Origin: Marinobacter panjinensis
GTDB lineage: Bacteria > Pseudomonadota > Gammaproteobacteria > Pseudomonadales > Oleiphilaceae
Assembly: GCF_005298175.1 (NCBI RefSeq)
Contig: NZ_SZYH01000001.1
Span: forward strand, 1,798,001-1,862,000
DNA length: 64,000 bases
Reading direction: 5' to 3'
Part shown: piece after piece, positions 39,820 through 48,028 of the stretch
How positions within the stretch are numbered: the first letter of the stretch is position 1
How the letters are laid out: the number at the start of each line of letters is the position of its first letter
The notes under the pieces: generated by a model
The model's input: the letters and a program-made list of their open reading frames with translations, nothing else
Told to the model about the DNA's origin: nothing
Database searches by the model: none
Position numbers and translations under genes: made by a program

Positions 39820-40192
39820 CTCTTTGCCCTCCCCCGTTCTCAGACCGGGCAAACCACCGGGTGGTTAGTTGCATGATGCCGGCGGTAGCGACCATAGTAA
39901 TGATAGTGGAGAAAAACAGCGCCAGGGTGATCGGCAGCCATTCATCCGCGATACGGTCAAAATGGGCCATCATGCCGACACCGGCCGGCACAAACAGCAA
40001 CGACAAATGGCTGAGCAACGCGGTTGAGGCGTTCTCCAGTGGCTCCGGCGTACGGCCCCGGATCATCAGGGTCACGAACAGCATGACCATGCCCAGAACC
40101 GGCCCCGGTATGGGCACCACCAGGAGACGAACGGTGACCTCGCCGACCAGTTGATAGACCAGCAGCAGAGTCATTCCGTTGAGAAAATTCAT
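39812..40192 (-). CDS. LrgA/CidA family membrane protein
   Basis: A 126-residue protein with four hydrophobic helices: GMTLLLVYQLVGEVTVRLL, the conserved VPIPGPVLGMVMLFV, LSLLFVPAGVGMM and LALFFSTIITMVATAGI. It starts at ATG 40192, overlapping the BASS gene stop by 4 bp. It pairs with the following LrgB to form the two-component LrgAB/CidAB type transporter. Confidence 0.92.
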   Translation of the reverse strand: MNFLNGMTLLLVYQLVGEVTVRLLVVPIPGPVLGMVMLFVTLMIRGRTPEPLENASTALLSHLSLLFVPAGVGMMAHFDRIADEWLPITLALFFSTIITMVATAGIMQLTTRWFARSENGGGQRDE

Positions 40193-41076
40193 GGCGACGG
40201 CTTCGCAATGATCGGGGCGGGAATGATTTTCCGACCATAGGCTGCCAGTACAAAGCCAAGGGGGAACATCAGAACGCCGTAAACGGCCGCCGGAATCGAC
40301 ATGGCACTGGACTCCAGCAATGTCAGAGTCACCAGCAGGGCAATGGTACTGTTCTTGATGCCGAGCTCCACGGCAACGGCGATGGACTCGCGCTGACTCA
40401 ATCCGGTCGCGCGCCCGGCAAGAAGCCCCACGAAGATCCCGGCCAGGTTCAGCAACAATGTTGCAGGGCCGGCCTGACGCAGCAGATCCCATATCTGGTC
40501 GCGCACGCTCCAGATCAGGCCCACCACCAGCAGGGCCAGAACCACGCCTCCGAACACACTCACGGCACTTTCAGCACGGCGGGACAACTCGGGGGCGCGA
40601 GTGCGAAACACCATGCCAACGGCCACCGGAAATAACACAATACCAACCAGCATGCCCACCGTTCGACCCACTGGCAGGGTGATGGATTCTTCCGTTCCCG
40701 CGTATAGCTGCAGGGCGTAATTGGTCAGTATCGGAAGAGTGATGATCGTAATGAGGCTGGCTGTCACCGTCAGTACAATCGACAGGGCAATATTACCCCG
40801 TGCCAGCAATACAAACAGGTTGGAAGTGGTTCCCCCAGGGCAGGCCGCGATAATCACCAGGCCCACGGCAATCGCGGGGGACAGATCAAGGATGGAGGCC
40901 AGCGCAAAGGCAATCAGCGGCATCAGCAGGATCTGGGCAACGGTCCCCACAATCATGCCTTTCGGATAGACCGCCACCTGGCGAAAGTCCCTGATCGAAA
41001 GAGTCATGCCGATACCGATCATGATAATAAACAGGGCGATCGGCAACCCCGCAGAGATCAGTGGACTCGATTCCAC
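40189..41076 (-). CDS. Bile acid:sodium symporter (BASS) family transporter
   Basis: A 295-residue inner-membrane carrier with about nine to ten helices. BASS/ACR3 hallmarks are GLVIIAACPGGTTSNLFVLLARG and AVELGIKNSTIALLVTLTLL. Known relatives carry organic acids such as pyruvate or ketoacids. The start is a GTG at 41076 with GGAGG 4 bp upstream. It heads a five-gene minus-strand run with lrgA, lrgB, the TonB receptor and trpB2. Confidence 0.9.
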   Translation of the reverse strand: MESSPLISAGLPIALFIIMIGIGMTLSIRDFRQVAVYPKGMIVGTVAQILLMPLIAFALASILDLSPAIAVGLVIIAACPGGTTSNLFVLLARGNIALSIVLTVTASLITIITLPILTNYALQLYAGTEESITLPVGRTVGMLVGIVLFPVAVGMVFRTRAPELSRRAESAVSVFGGVVLALLVVGLIWSVRDQIWDLLRQAGPATLLLNLAGIFVGLLAGRATGLSQRESIAVAVELGIKNSTIALLVTLTLLESSAMSIPAAVYGVLMFPLGFVLAAYGRKIIPAPIIAKPSP

Positions 41077-41296
41077 AATGCCTCCAGGTTTTTGTTTTGA
41101 TGAGGTTCATCAGCCTTAGAAAATAGCACAGGCGGCTTCAAAAAAGTGAATCGATATTCGATACAACATGTAACGAAAATATGACAATAGCTTGTTCTAC
41201 CAATGTCGCATTCTGTTAATCTCTCGCTCGCTCTTCCGACGAAAGTTGGAGGTACGCATTCAGAAAACCCAAAAGAACACAAAAGAAAGGTCTACC

Positions 41297-41863
41297 ATGA
41301 AAAAAGGATTTCAGGGGTGGTTGTTAGCCGCCACTTTGCTTCCCGTCGCAGTCTCAGCCGAGAGCCTCAGTTACAACTTCATCGAAGGTGGTCTCGCGCT
41401 CTATCCCAGCTATGAATCACAAACATTCATTGGTGTAGATACCCGCGGCTCTATTGCCCTCAACGACAACGTTTTTGCGTTTGGCGGGCTGAAGTTTCTC
41501 ACCGACGATGTCGATTTGACGGCCCTTCATATTGGTGCTGGTTATCGTCACGGCATCGACCCCAAAACCGATCTCTGGGGCGGTGTGACCATTGAATATC
41601 AGGATGTTGATTACTCCGGTGCCTGCAACTTCTGCGGCTCGGTGGATGATACAGCCCTTGGCCTGCGCGGCGGCATTCGTCACCAGGTCGACGAAAAACT
41701 GGAAGTGGGTGGCGGGGCCCGCATCATCACAGGCGACCTGGATTACGTCGGCCTGACCGCCACTGGTCGTTATGCCATTGAACGCAACCTGAAGCTGTTC
41801 GGTGAAGTCGACCTGTATGATGGCGAACTCGGGCTGATTGGCGGCCTTACTCTGGAGTTCTGA
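41297..41863 (+). CDS. Outer-membrane beta-barrel protein (YfaZ-like)
   Basis: A 188-residue exported protein: signal peptide MKKGFQGWLLAATLLPVAV with cleavage after VSA, then alternating amphipathic strands and a C-terminal phenylalanine (LTLEF), as in small outer-membrane barrels. Two cysteines (GACNFCGS) sit in a putative loop. It resembles YfaZ-type proteins but the function is unknown. AAAGG lies before the ATG. A hairpin terminator candidate follows. Confidence 0.75.
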   Translation: MKKGFQGWLLAATLLPVAVSAESLSYNFIEGGLALYPSYESQTFIGVDTRGSIALNDNVFAFGGLKFLTDDVDLTALHIGAGYRHGIDPKTDLWGGVTIEYQDVDYSGACNFCGSVDDTALGLRGGIRHQVDEKLEVGGGARIITGDLDYVGLTATGRYAIERNLKLFGEVDLYDGELGLIGGLTLEF

Positions 41864-41879
41864 GAACCGGAACGCCTGT

Positions 41880-41905
41880 GGTCCCGCAGTTTGTGATGCG
41901 GGACC
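41880..41905. terminator. Hairpin downstream of the outer-membrane protein gene
   Basis: GGTCCCGCA and TGCGGGACC pair perfectly (9 bp) around an 8-nt loop, 16 bp past the stop. No strong T run follows, so it could be a weak or factor-dependent terminator. Confidence 0.45.
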
Positions 41906-42061
41906 GACTGCACTAAAAATCCCGACAAAAAGTCGAACCTTTCCCCCTGTATGGTCGTGTGATTATCCTCGTTGTTGCGTATACTTGCGAACAACAACTA
42001 TGTGAACGGAAATGCCCGGGACGGCTTACCGTTCAGCACAACAAAAGTAAGAGGACGAGCA

Positions 42062-43543
42062 ATGAAACGCCTGGGAACACTGGACGCATCCTGGCTGGCT
42101 GTGGAGTCGGAAGATACTCCGATGCACGTTGGCAACCTGCAGATTTTTTCGTTACCGGAAGACGCCCCGGAAACCTTTCTGAGGGACATGCTTACCCGCA
42201 TGAAAGCCGACGCCGATATTGCACCGCCCTGGTGTTACAAGCTGGCCTTTTCCGGTTTTCTCGGCCGTGTGGTGGCCCCTTCCTGGAAAGTGGACAAAAA
42301 GCTGGACCTGGATTACCACGTGCGCCACTCAGCCCTGCCCCGCCCTGGCAGTGAGCGCGAGCTGGGGATCCTGGTGTCCCGACTGCACTCCAACCCGCTT
42401 GATTTCGCCCGTCCGCTCTGGGAGTGCCACATCATTGAAGGCCTGGAGAATAATCGCTTTGCCCTTTACACCAAGATGCACCACTCGATGATCGACGGCA
42501 TCAGCGGTGTTCGGCTGATGCAGCGCGTACTGAGCAAGGACCCGGGCGAAACGAATATGCAGCCCCCCTGGGCAGTGCGCCCGGAGCGCACCCGCGGCAA
42601 CAAAACCGACGCCGAAGCCAGTGTAACCGGAGCCTTCTCCCAAGCAATGGATGCATTGAAGCTGCAGGCCGACTTGGCTCCGCGCCTGTGGGACGCCATG
42701 AACCGTTTGATCCATTCGGCACGACACCCGGAAGATGGTCTCACTGCCCCGTTTGCCGGCCCGCTATCGGCCCTCAACCACCGGGTAACCGGCCAGCGGC
42801 GTTTTGCCACCCAGCACTACCAGCTGGAGCGTATCAAAAAGGTGTCGCATGCCACTAACGGCTCCCTGAACGATATCGTGCTCTACCTGTGCGGCACTGC
42901 CCTGCGGCGTTTTCTTCTGGAACAGGACGGCTTACCGGATACACCACTGACAGCGGGCATTCCCGTTAATATCCGGCCGTCTGATGATCAGGGCACCGGC
43001 ACCCAGATCAGTTTCATGATTGCATCACTGGCCACTGATGAAGCCGACCCTCTGACCCGGTTACAGAGCATCAAGCAGTCCACCAGGCGTGCCAAGCAAC
43101 ACCTGCAAAAACTGCCTCGCAAGGCTTTAACGCAATACACCATGCTGCTGATGTCACCCTACATACTGCAATTGATGTCGGGAATGGGCGGGCGTATGCG
43201 GCCAGTCTTTAACGTCACCATCTCCAATGTTCCGGGCCCGGAAGACACTCTGTATTATGAGGGAGCGCGGCTGGAGGCTATGTACCCGGTATCGCTGATA
43301 GCTCACGGTGGCGCACTGAACATCACCTGCCTGAGTTACGCGGGATCACTGAACTTCGGTTTTACCGGGTGCCGGGACACCTTGCCCAGCATGCAGAAAC
43401 TTGCCGTCTATACCGGCGAAGCCCTTGATGAACTGGAGAGCCTTGTACTGCCTCCGCCAGCCAAGTCCGGTACTGCCAGCAAGGGCAAACCTGCTACCCG
43501 GGTTCGCCGGGCAGCCCGCAAAAAGGCTGCACCCAAAACCTGA
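42062..43543 (+). CDS. Wax ester synthase/diacylglycerol acyltransferase (WS/DGAT)
   Basis: A 493-residue acyltransferase that esterifies fatty acyl-CoA to fatty alcohols or diacylglycerol for storage lipid. The catalytic HHxxxDG motif is HHSMIDG near residue 138. Further family segments are PMHVGNLQIFSLP, DYHVRHSALPRPG, GSLNDIVLYLCGTALR and NVTISNVPGPEDTLYYEGA. The C-terminal tail is rich in Lys, Arg and Ala. The start at ATG 42062 has AGAGGACG upstream. Wax esters are typical of Marinobacter, which often has several paralogues. Confidence 0.95.
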   Translation: MKRLGTLDASWLAVESEDTPMHVGNLQIFSLPEDAPETFLRDMLTRMKADADIAPPWCYKLAFSGFLGRVVAPSWKVDKKLDLDYHVRHSALPRPGSERELGILVSRLHSNPLDFARPLWECHIIEGLENNRFALYTKMHHSMIDGISGVRLMQRVLSKDPGETNMQPPWAVRPERTRGNKTDAEASVTGAFSQAMDALKLQADLAPRLWDAMNRLIHSARHPEDGLTAPFAGPLSALNHRVTGQRRFATQHYQLERIKKVSHATNGSLNDIVLYLCGTALRRFLLEQDGLPDTPLTAGIPVNIRPSDDQGTGTQISFMIASLATDEADPLTRLQSIKQSTRRAKQHLQKLPRKALTQYTMLLMSPYILQLMSGMGGRMRPVFNVTISNVPGPEDTLYYEGARLEAMYPVSLIAHGGALNITCLSYAGSLNFGFTGCRDTLPSMQKLAVYTGEALDELESLVLPPPAKSGTASKGKPATRVRRAARKKAAPKT

Positions 43544-43568
43544 CAGTCCGCAAACCCGCGACTGAGCC

Positions 43569-43593
43569 GCCACCCCGGGTTAATCGGGGTGGC
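43569..43593. terminator. Candidate bidirectional terminator hairpin
   Basis: GCCACCCCG and CGGGGTGGC form a 9-bp stem around a 7-nt loop between the convergent wax synthase and TetR genes. The right arm encodes the last residues of the TetR protein and the loop holds its stop. TCTTCC follows rather than a T run. Confidence 0.45.
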
Positions 43594-44209
43594 TCTTCCA
43601 GTGGGCAGCGCCTACGAAAATCAGTTGCAGGAAACGGGCCGTTCGCTTTCTTACCTGCTCTTCCTGATAATCGTCCTCCGGCGAGATACCCAGGATGTCC
43701 GTAAGGCTGAAGGCCACACTGCGCACCACCAGGTCACAGGTCAGGTCCAGATCGGCGTCGCTGAGATGATCGGCCAGCTTTAGCCGCCGCAGGTCGTTGG
43801 CCAGCTCGCTGGCGAAATAGCGCATCTCACTGCGGATACCCTCCTGAATCGCCCGGCTCTCCCCGGCCAACCCCTGGGCCATGAACATGAAGAAGCTGCG
43901 ATTGTTCTGGGCATGGGTAATAAAGATGCCTACCGACTCGTCAATCAGCTTGTCCGCCTGCAGCACATTGGCGCGAGCCTCCCGCATCATGCGCCGCAAC
44001 ACCAGCCCGAGCTCATCCACCAATTGCAGGCCCAGATCATCCATATTACGGAAATGCCGGTAGAACGACGTGGGCACCACCCCCGCCTGCCTGGTCACTT
44101 CCCGTATCCCCAAACTGGCAAAGTGCCTGCCCTTGCCTACCAGAGCCAGCGCCGCATTCATCAGTTTCTCACGGGTTTCACCCGGCTTACGTCGTTGTTT
44201 GTCTGCCAT
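43580..44209 (-). CDS. desT: TetR-family regulator of fatty acid desaturation (DesT-like)
   Basis: An approximately 209-residue TetR protein: N-terminal HTH (REKLMNAALALV, IREVTRQAGVVPTSFYRHFRNMDDLG) and a helical ligand domain. The HTH and context match DesT/FabR, which senses the ratio of saturated to unsaturated acyl-CoA and represses desaturase genes. It is divergent from an oxidoreductase and desaturase pair, as in Pseudomonas desT-desCB, with two DesT-like boxes in the gap. The start is ATG 44209; ATG 44227 is possible. Confidence 0.85.
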   Translation of the reverse strand: MADKQRRKPGETREKLMNAALALVGKGRHFASLGIREVTRQAGVVPTSFYRHFRNMDDLGLQLVDELGLVLRRMMREARANVLQADKLIDESVGIFITHAQNNRSFFMFMAQGLAGESRAIQEGIRSEMRYFASELANDLRRLKLADHLSDADLDLTCDLVVRSVAFSLTDILGISPEDDYQEEQVRKRTARFLQLIFVGAAHWKSHPD

Positions 44210-44239
44210 AGACCCGGTACAGCTCATCTGTTACTCACA

Positions 44240-44258
44240 AGTCAACAAGTGTACACAT
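44240..44258. promoter_or_regulatory. DesT-like operator before desT
   Basis: AGTCAACAAGTGTACACAT; its complement ATGTGTACACTTGTTGACT matches the DesT/FabR half-site pattern (AGTGAACnCTTGTTgACT as I recall it). It lies 31 bp before the desT start, suggesting autoregulation. Confidence 0.6.
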
Positions 44259-44352
44259 CCGAGCACCAAAAATAACCCGAACTTGTCATTATAGGACAAT
44301 GTTATTCGCCTGATTGCTGCCCTGATCCTCAATGTGTACAGTCGTACACATT

Positions 44353-44370
44353 AGTGAACACTTGTACACA
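44353..44370. promoter_or_regulatory. DesT-like operator before desC
   Basis: AGTGAACACTTGTACACA, the same motif as at 44240-44258. It lies 22 bp before the desC ATG. A further TCGTACACATTAG just upstream resembles half of the site. Confidence 0.6.
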
Positions 44371-44391
44371 TCAGTACGAAGGAGAACGATC

Positions 44392-45495
44392 ATGATATCT
44401 GTACTGGAGAATTCACCCACCCTGCACTGGCTCGGCAGGCAGCTTTTTAACCGGGATGACCCGGCTGCCTTTTTCGACCCCCTGCTGGAGCGCATCAATC
44501 CCATGTGGGTACAGCAATACACTCCGGCCATGGTGACAGCAATCTACAACGAAACTGCAGACACCAAGACCTTTGTGCTCGCACCCGCGAAACGCTGGCT
44601 GGGGTTCGAAGCCGGCCAGCACGTCAGTATCGGTATTGATATAGACGGGATTCGCCGCAACCGGACCTTCAGTCTGTCCAGTTCGCCGATCCGGTGGCGC
44701 ACCGACGGAACTGTCACTCTGACCATCAAACGCCTTCCGGGCGGGCTGGTAACAAACTGGATGCATGACCACCTGGAAACGGACACGGTGATCGGCCTGG
44801 GCGATGCATTCGGGGATTTCCGAATCCCCAGTCCCCAGGAACCAGTCCTGTACATTGCCGGTGGCAGCGGTATTACGCCGGTATTGAGCCAGCTGGAAAC
44901 CATGGCAGCGTCAGACTACCGGGCACCCGTGACCCTGCTGTATTTTGTTCGCACCCAGGCGGATGTGATTGCCGCGGAAAAACTGCATGCACTGACCGGG
45001 CGCTGGTCTGCCTTTACATTGAAGGTGTACGCCACCAGCGAGACAGAAACCCCGCAGTTTCTCAGCGACCAACACCTGGATGAGGTTCCCGGGCTGGCGG
45101 GACGGCGTTGTTACCTCTGTGGCCCCAAGGGGCTTATGGACCTGGCAAATGACCTGCTGTATCGCCGGGGCATTTCGGAAGACCGTATTCACAGCACTTT
45201 TTTCTCGGTCCCGGCAGCCAATCTGGATTCCGGCACCCTGGGCGGCGCGGTCCACTTTGAGCGCAGCAACCTGGATGTCTCGTCCGAAGGCGATGCCGTT
45301 CTGCTGGAAATTGCGGAGGCGGCAAAACTGTCACCCCGTCACGGTTGCCGCATGGGTATCTGCCACCAGTGCAGTTGCCGCAAGACCAGCGGGACCGTCG
45401 TGAATCGCCTGACCGGAAAAGCGTCCGGGCCAGGTGAGGAAACCATTCAGCTTTGTGTTTCTGTTCCCAGCGGGCCGGTGTCCATTGATATCTGA
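44392..45495 (+). CDS. desC: Ferredoxin reductase-type electron donor for desaturase (DesC-like)
   Basis: A 367-residue flavoprotein with an FAD domain (RNRTFSLSSSP), an NAD(P) domain (LYIAGGSGITPVLSQL, YLCGPKGLM) and a C-terminal plant-type [2Fe-2S] domain with cysteines in HGCRMGICHQCSC and QLC. It should deliver electrons to the following desaturase. The ATG 44392 has AAGGAGAACG upstream. The desaturase gene follows by 69 bp. Confidence 0.9.
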   Translation: MISVLENSPTLHWLGRQLFNRDDPAAFFDPLLERINPMWVQQYTPAMVTAIYNETADTKTFVLAPAKRWLGFEAGQHVSIGIDIDGIRRNRTFSLSSSPIRWRTDGTVTLTIKRLPGGLVTNWMHDHLETDTVIGLGDAFGDFRIPSPQEPVLYIAGGSGITPVLSQLETMAASDYRAPVTLLYFVRTQADVIAAEKLHALTGRWSAFTLKVYATSETETPQFLSDQHLDEVPGLAGRRCYLCGPKGLMDLANDLLYRRGISEDRIHSTFFSVPAANLDSGTLGGAVHFERSNLDVSSEGDAVLLEIAEAAKLSPRHGCRMGICHQCSCRKTSGTVVNRLTGKASGPGEETIQLCVSVPSGPVSIDI

Positions 45496-45564
45496 CCGGC
45501 CCTGCCACAACGCCTGAACCCATTATCCGCAGTGCCAGACCAAGGGCGCTGCAAGGAGGACCCC

Positions 45565-46662
45565 ATGAAGAAGATGAACGAAACACAGTTGAAAGAACTT
45601 GAGCAGGACCTGGATACCATTCGTGACCAGGTAATCGCAGACCTGGGTGAACGGGACGCCCGTTACATCCGCAGGATTGTGCGACTGCACCGTTCCCTGG
45701 AAGTGGGCGGCCGCGTGCTGATGCCTTTCGGGTTTATCCCGCCGGTGTTCATCGCTGCCACCGCAGCGCTGGGCATCTCCAAGATTATTGAGAACATGGA
45801 AATCGGCCATAACGTGATGCACGGCCAGTACGACTGGATGAACGACACGTCTCTCCACTCCCAGACCTACGAGTGGGATACGGTGTGCACCGGCGATTCC
45901 TGGCGCCGCACCCATAACTACGAGCACCACACCTACACCAATATCATTGGCAAGGACAGGGATTACGGCTATGCGCTGTTGAGGCTGAGCGACGACGACA
46001 AGTGGAAACCGGCCCACAGCTTGCAGTTCATTAACTATGTCTTGCTGAGCGTATTCTTCCAGTGGGGCGTGGGACTGCATGAGCTGGAATCCGAGCGGAT
46101 CCGCCGTCGGGAAATTTCGGTGCGTGAGAAGATCCCGTTCCTGAAGGATTTCTTCCGCAAGGGTGGACGCCAGGCGTTCAAGGATTACGTGTTCTTCCCC
46201 CTGGTCACCTTCCCGGTAGCACCGGTTGTGCTGGCCGGCAATGTCGGCGCCAACCTGATTCGCAACTTATGGTCATCCACGGTCATTTTCTGTGGCCATT
46301 TTACCCAGGACGCGGAAACCTTTTCCGAGGAAGAGTGCGAAGGTGAGAGCAAAGGCCACTGGTACCTGCGCCAGCTGACCGGCTCTAGCAACTTTACTGG
46401 TGGTAAGTGGATGCACGTGATGAGTGGCCACCTGAGCTACCAGGTGGAACATCACATATTCCCGGATTTGCCAGCACACCGGTACCCGGAAATCTCCGAG
46501 CAGGTGCAGGCGGTGTGTAAAAAGCACGGCATTCCCTACAACACCGGCACCTTCGCCAGACAGTACTCAACGGTGCTAAAGCGTGTTCTGGGGTATTCAC
46601 TGCCAGACCGGATGCGCAACCGGATGTTGCCGGAATTCAGTAGTGCCGGCGCTCAGTCCTGA
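45565..46662 (+). CDS. desB: Membrane fatty acyl-CoA desaturase (DesB-like)
   Basis: A 365-residue membrane-bound di-iron desaturase. The three histidine boxes are visible: GHNVMHGQYDWMN, RRTHNYEHHTY and YQVEHHIFPDLPAHRY. Hydrophobic stretches lie at FIAATAALGIS and FPVAPVVLAGNVGANL. It introduces a double bond into saturated acyl chains, probably delta-9 by analogy with Pseudomonas DesB. Start ATG 45565 has AAGGAGGA upstream. DesC is the likely redox partner. Confidence 0.92.
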   Translation: MKKMNETQLKELEQDLDTIRDQVIADLGERDARYIRRIVRLHRSLEVGGRVLMPFGFIPPVFIAATAALGISKIIENMEIGHNVMHGQYDWMNDTSLHSQTYEWDTVCTGDSWRRTHNYEHHTYTNIIGKDRDYGYALLRLSDDDKWKPAHSLQFINYVLLSVFFQWGVGLHELESERIRRREISVREKIPFLKDFFRKGGRQAFKDYVFFPLVTFPVAPVVLAGNVGANLIRNLWSSTVIFCGHFTQDAETFSEEECEGESKGHWYLRQLTGSSNFTGGKWMHVMSGHLSYQVEHHIFPDLPAHRYPEISEQVQAVCKKHGIPYNTGTFARQYSTVLKRVLGYSLPDRMRNRMLPEFSSAGAQS

Positions 46663-46707
46663 ACTCTGTCAGTCTGGCCAGCCATCAGAAAGGTGGCAGG
46701 TCAGGCA

Positions 46708-47145
46708 TCAGGCAATCTGTAACAGCCTGAGTAACTGGGGGCGGTGTTGATCCTGAATCACGTCTGCCAGGGTGTACTTGTCCAGAGTTTCGAGAAAGGC
46801 CGTCAGTGCCTCCCCAAGCATGGTCTTCAAGCCACAGACCGGCGTGATCCGACAGGCGTTCTTTGATGAGAAACATTCAACAATATTGAGGTCCTGTTCA
46901 GTTTCCCGCACAAGAATGCCAACGTTGATGTCCGCAGGCGCCATCTGCAACCGCATACCGCCTTTCTTACCCCTGACAGTCTCGATGTAGCCCTTTTTGT
47001 TGAGCTGATGAACCACTTTCATCAAATGATTCTTGGAGATGTCGTAGCTGTCTGCGATTTCCTGAATCGTTGCCAGTTCGTCACCCTGCACCGCCAGGTA
47101 GATCAGAACACGCAGGGAATAATCGGTGTAACGGGTGATATGCAT
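46708..47145 (-). CDS. nsrR: NO-sensing Rrf2-family repressor NsrR
   Basis: A 145-residue Rrf2 protein: MHITRYTDYSLRVLIYLAV, HTH around EIADSYDISKNHLMKVVHQLNKKG and the wing GYIETVRGKKGGM. Cysteines 91, 98 and 104 (C-X6-C-X5-C) are the [Fe-S] ligands expected for NsrR. Its cluster is nitrosylated by NO, releasing repression. It is the last gene of a minus-strand set (71-residue protein, YbaN, NsrR) divergent from norZ across an NsrR box. Confidence 0.92.
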   Translation of the reverse strand: MHITRYTDYSLRVLIYLAVQGDELATIQEIADSYDISKNHLMKVVHQLNKKGYIETVRGKKGGMRLQMAPADINVGILVRETEQDLNIVECFSSKNACRITPVCGLKTMLGEALTAFLETLDKYTLADVIQDQHRPQLLRLLQIA

Positions 47146-47174
47146 TTACCAACTCCAATACTTCAGATGCATCG

Positions 47175-47549
47175 TTAGTACGAGGCACGTGTTAAGAGAT
47201 AACAGGCGAGGCCAAAAAACATCAGTCCTGTCACTACCAGCATCGCCGGTGCCGCGCCGCCGATAAACAGCACGGACCAACTTACACACAGCATCACACA
47301 GGCAAGCCATTTTCCCTTGCGGGGAATGGCGCGCCTGCTGCGCCAGTTCTCTATCGCCGGACCAAAAGCCTGGTGATTCTCCAGCCATTCGGCAAAAGCA
47401 GGCGAACCCTTACTCGCAGACCAGGCAGCCAGCAAAACAAACGGTGTGGTCGGCAACAGTGGCAACACAACACCGATAGCAGCCAATGCGATACTTGTAT
47501 ACGCAAGGATCTGGAAACCGGTTCTTCCGGACAATGGAACCATCAGCAT
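47175..47549 (-). CDS. YbaN family protein (DUF454)
   Basis: A 124-residue membrane protein: two N-terminal helices (ILAYTSIALAAIGVVLPLLPTTPFVLLAAW) broken by PLLPTTPF, the DUF454 hallmark, then a cytoplasmic stretch with ASKGSPAFAEWLENH and two more helices. Function unknown. It is 29 bp before nsrR, and probably in one transcript with the 71-residue protein. Related genes often lie near iron or NO-handling genes. Confidence 0.85.
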   Translation of the reverse strand: MLMVPLSGRTGFQILAYTSIALAAIGVVLPLLPTTPFVLLAAWSASKGSPAFAEWLENHQAFGPAIENWRSRRAIPRKGKWLACVMLCVSWSVLFIGGAAPAMLVVTGLMFFGLACYLLTRASY

Positions 47550-47595
47550 CTTCTCTCGAGAACGACAGTAAGATATGTCGTCATTCTACCTTTAA

Positions 47596-47811
47596 TCAGT
47601 GTACGGGTCTTCCCAGTTGTTTCAGTGACACCAGCCTGGTGACGTATGAAATCTTGATGCCGGTGGCAAACAACAGGGTTCCGATGTGGGCGATGATCTG
47701 TCCGGCCATGGGCAGAGAACTGGCAAACGGATAGGCGAGCAGAATAGTGGCCAGCAGCCCAACGGTCGACGCGAGCATGGCGCCATTTGCGAAACCGAGT
47801 AGCTTCTCCAT
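47596..47811 (-). CDS. Small two-helix membrane protein upstream of ybaN-nsrR
   Basis: A 71-residue protein starting MEKLLGFANGAMLASTVG with AGGAGGGGAGGG before the ATG at 47811. Two hydrophobic helices (MLASTVGLLATILLAYPF and IIAHIGTLLFATGI) are joined by a short loop and followed by a basic tail. I do not recognise the family. It lies between the NsrR box and ybaN-nsrR, so it is probably NO-regulated. A single NsrR-like half-site TACATCT lies at 47839-47845. Confidence 0.75.
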   Translation of the reverse strand: MEKLLGFANGAMLASTVGLLATILLAYPFASSLPMAGQIIAHIGTLLFATGIKISYVTRLVSLKQLGRPVH

Positions 47812-47985
47812 CCCTCCCCTCCTATAAATTATCTGGAATACATCTTTAATATATTCCCAACTGCTCAGAATTTCAACAGCCAGAATGACATCCCTCATAC
47901 TGCCCTATTTCCCGAAGGCATGAAGAATACCACCCTGTAGTTACCTCTCAGAAAATGCTGCAAGCCCGTTACATTTTATTTTTAT

Positions 47986-48006
47986 AGATGTATTATATCT
48001 ACATCT
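47986..48006. promoter_or_regulatory. NsrR box between the nsrR operon and norZ
   Basis: AGATGTA, 7 bp, TACATCT is a perfect inverted repeat with the half-site AGATGYA known for NsrR. It lies 22 bp before the norZ ATG in an AT-rich promoter-like stretch, so NsrR would repress norZ directly. It may also serve the divergent nsrR set about 175 bp away. Confidence 0.8.
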
Positions 48007-48028
48007 TTAAACCAGAGAGGAGCTGACC

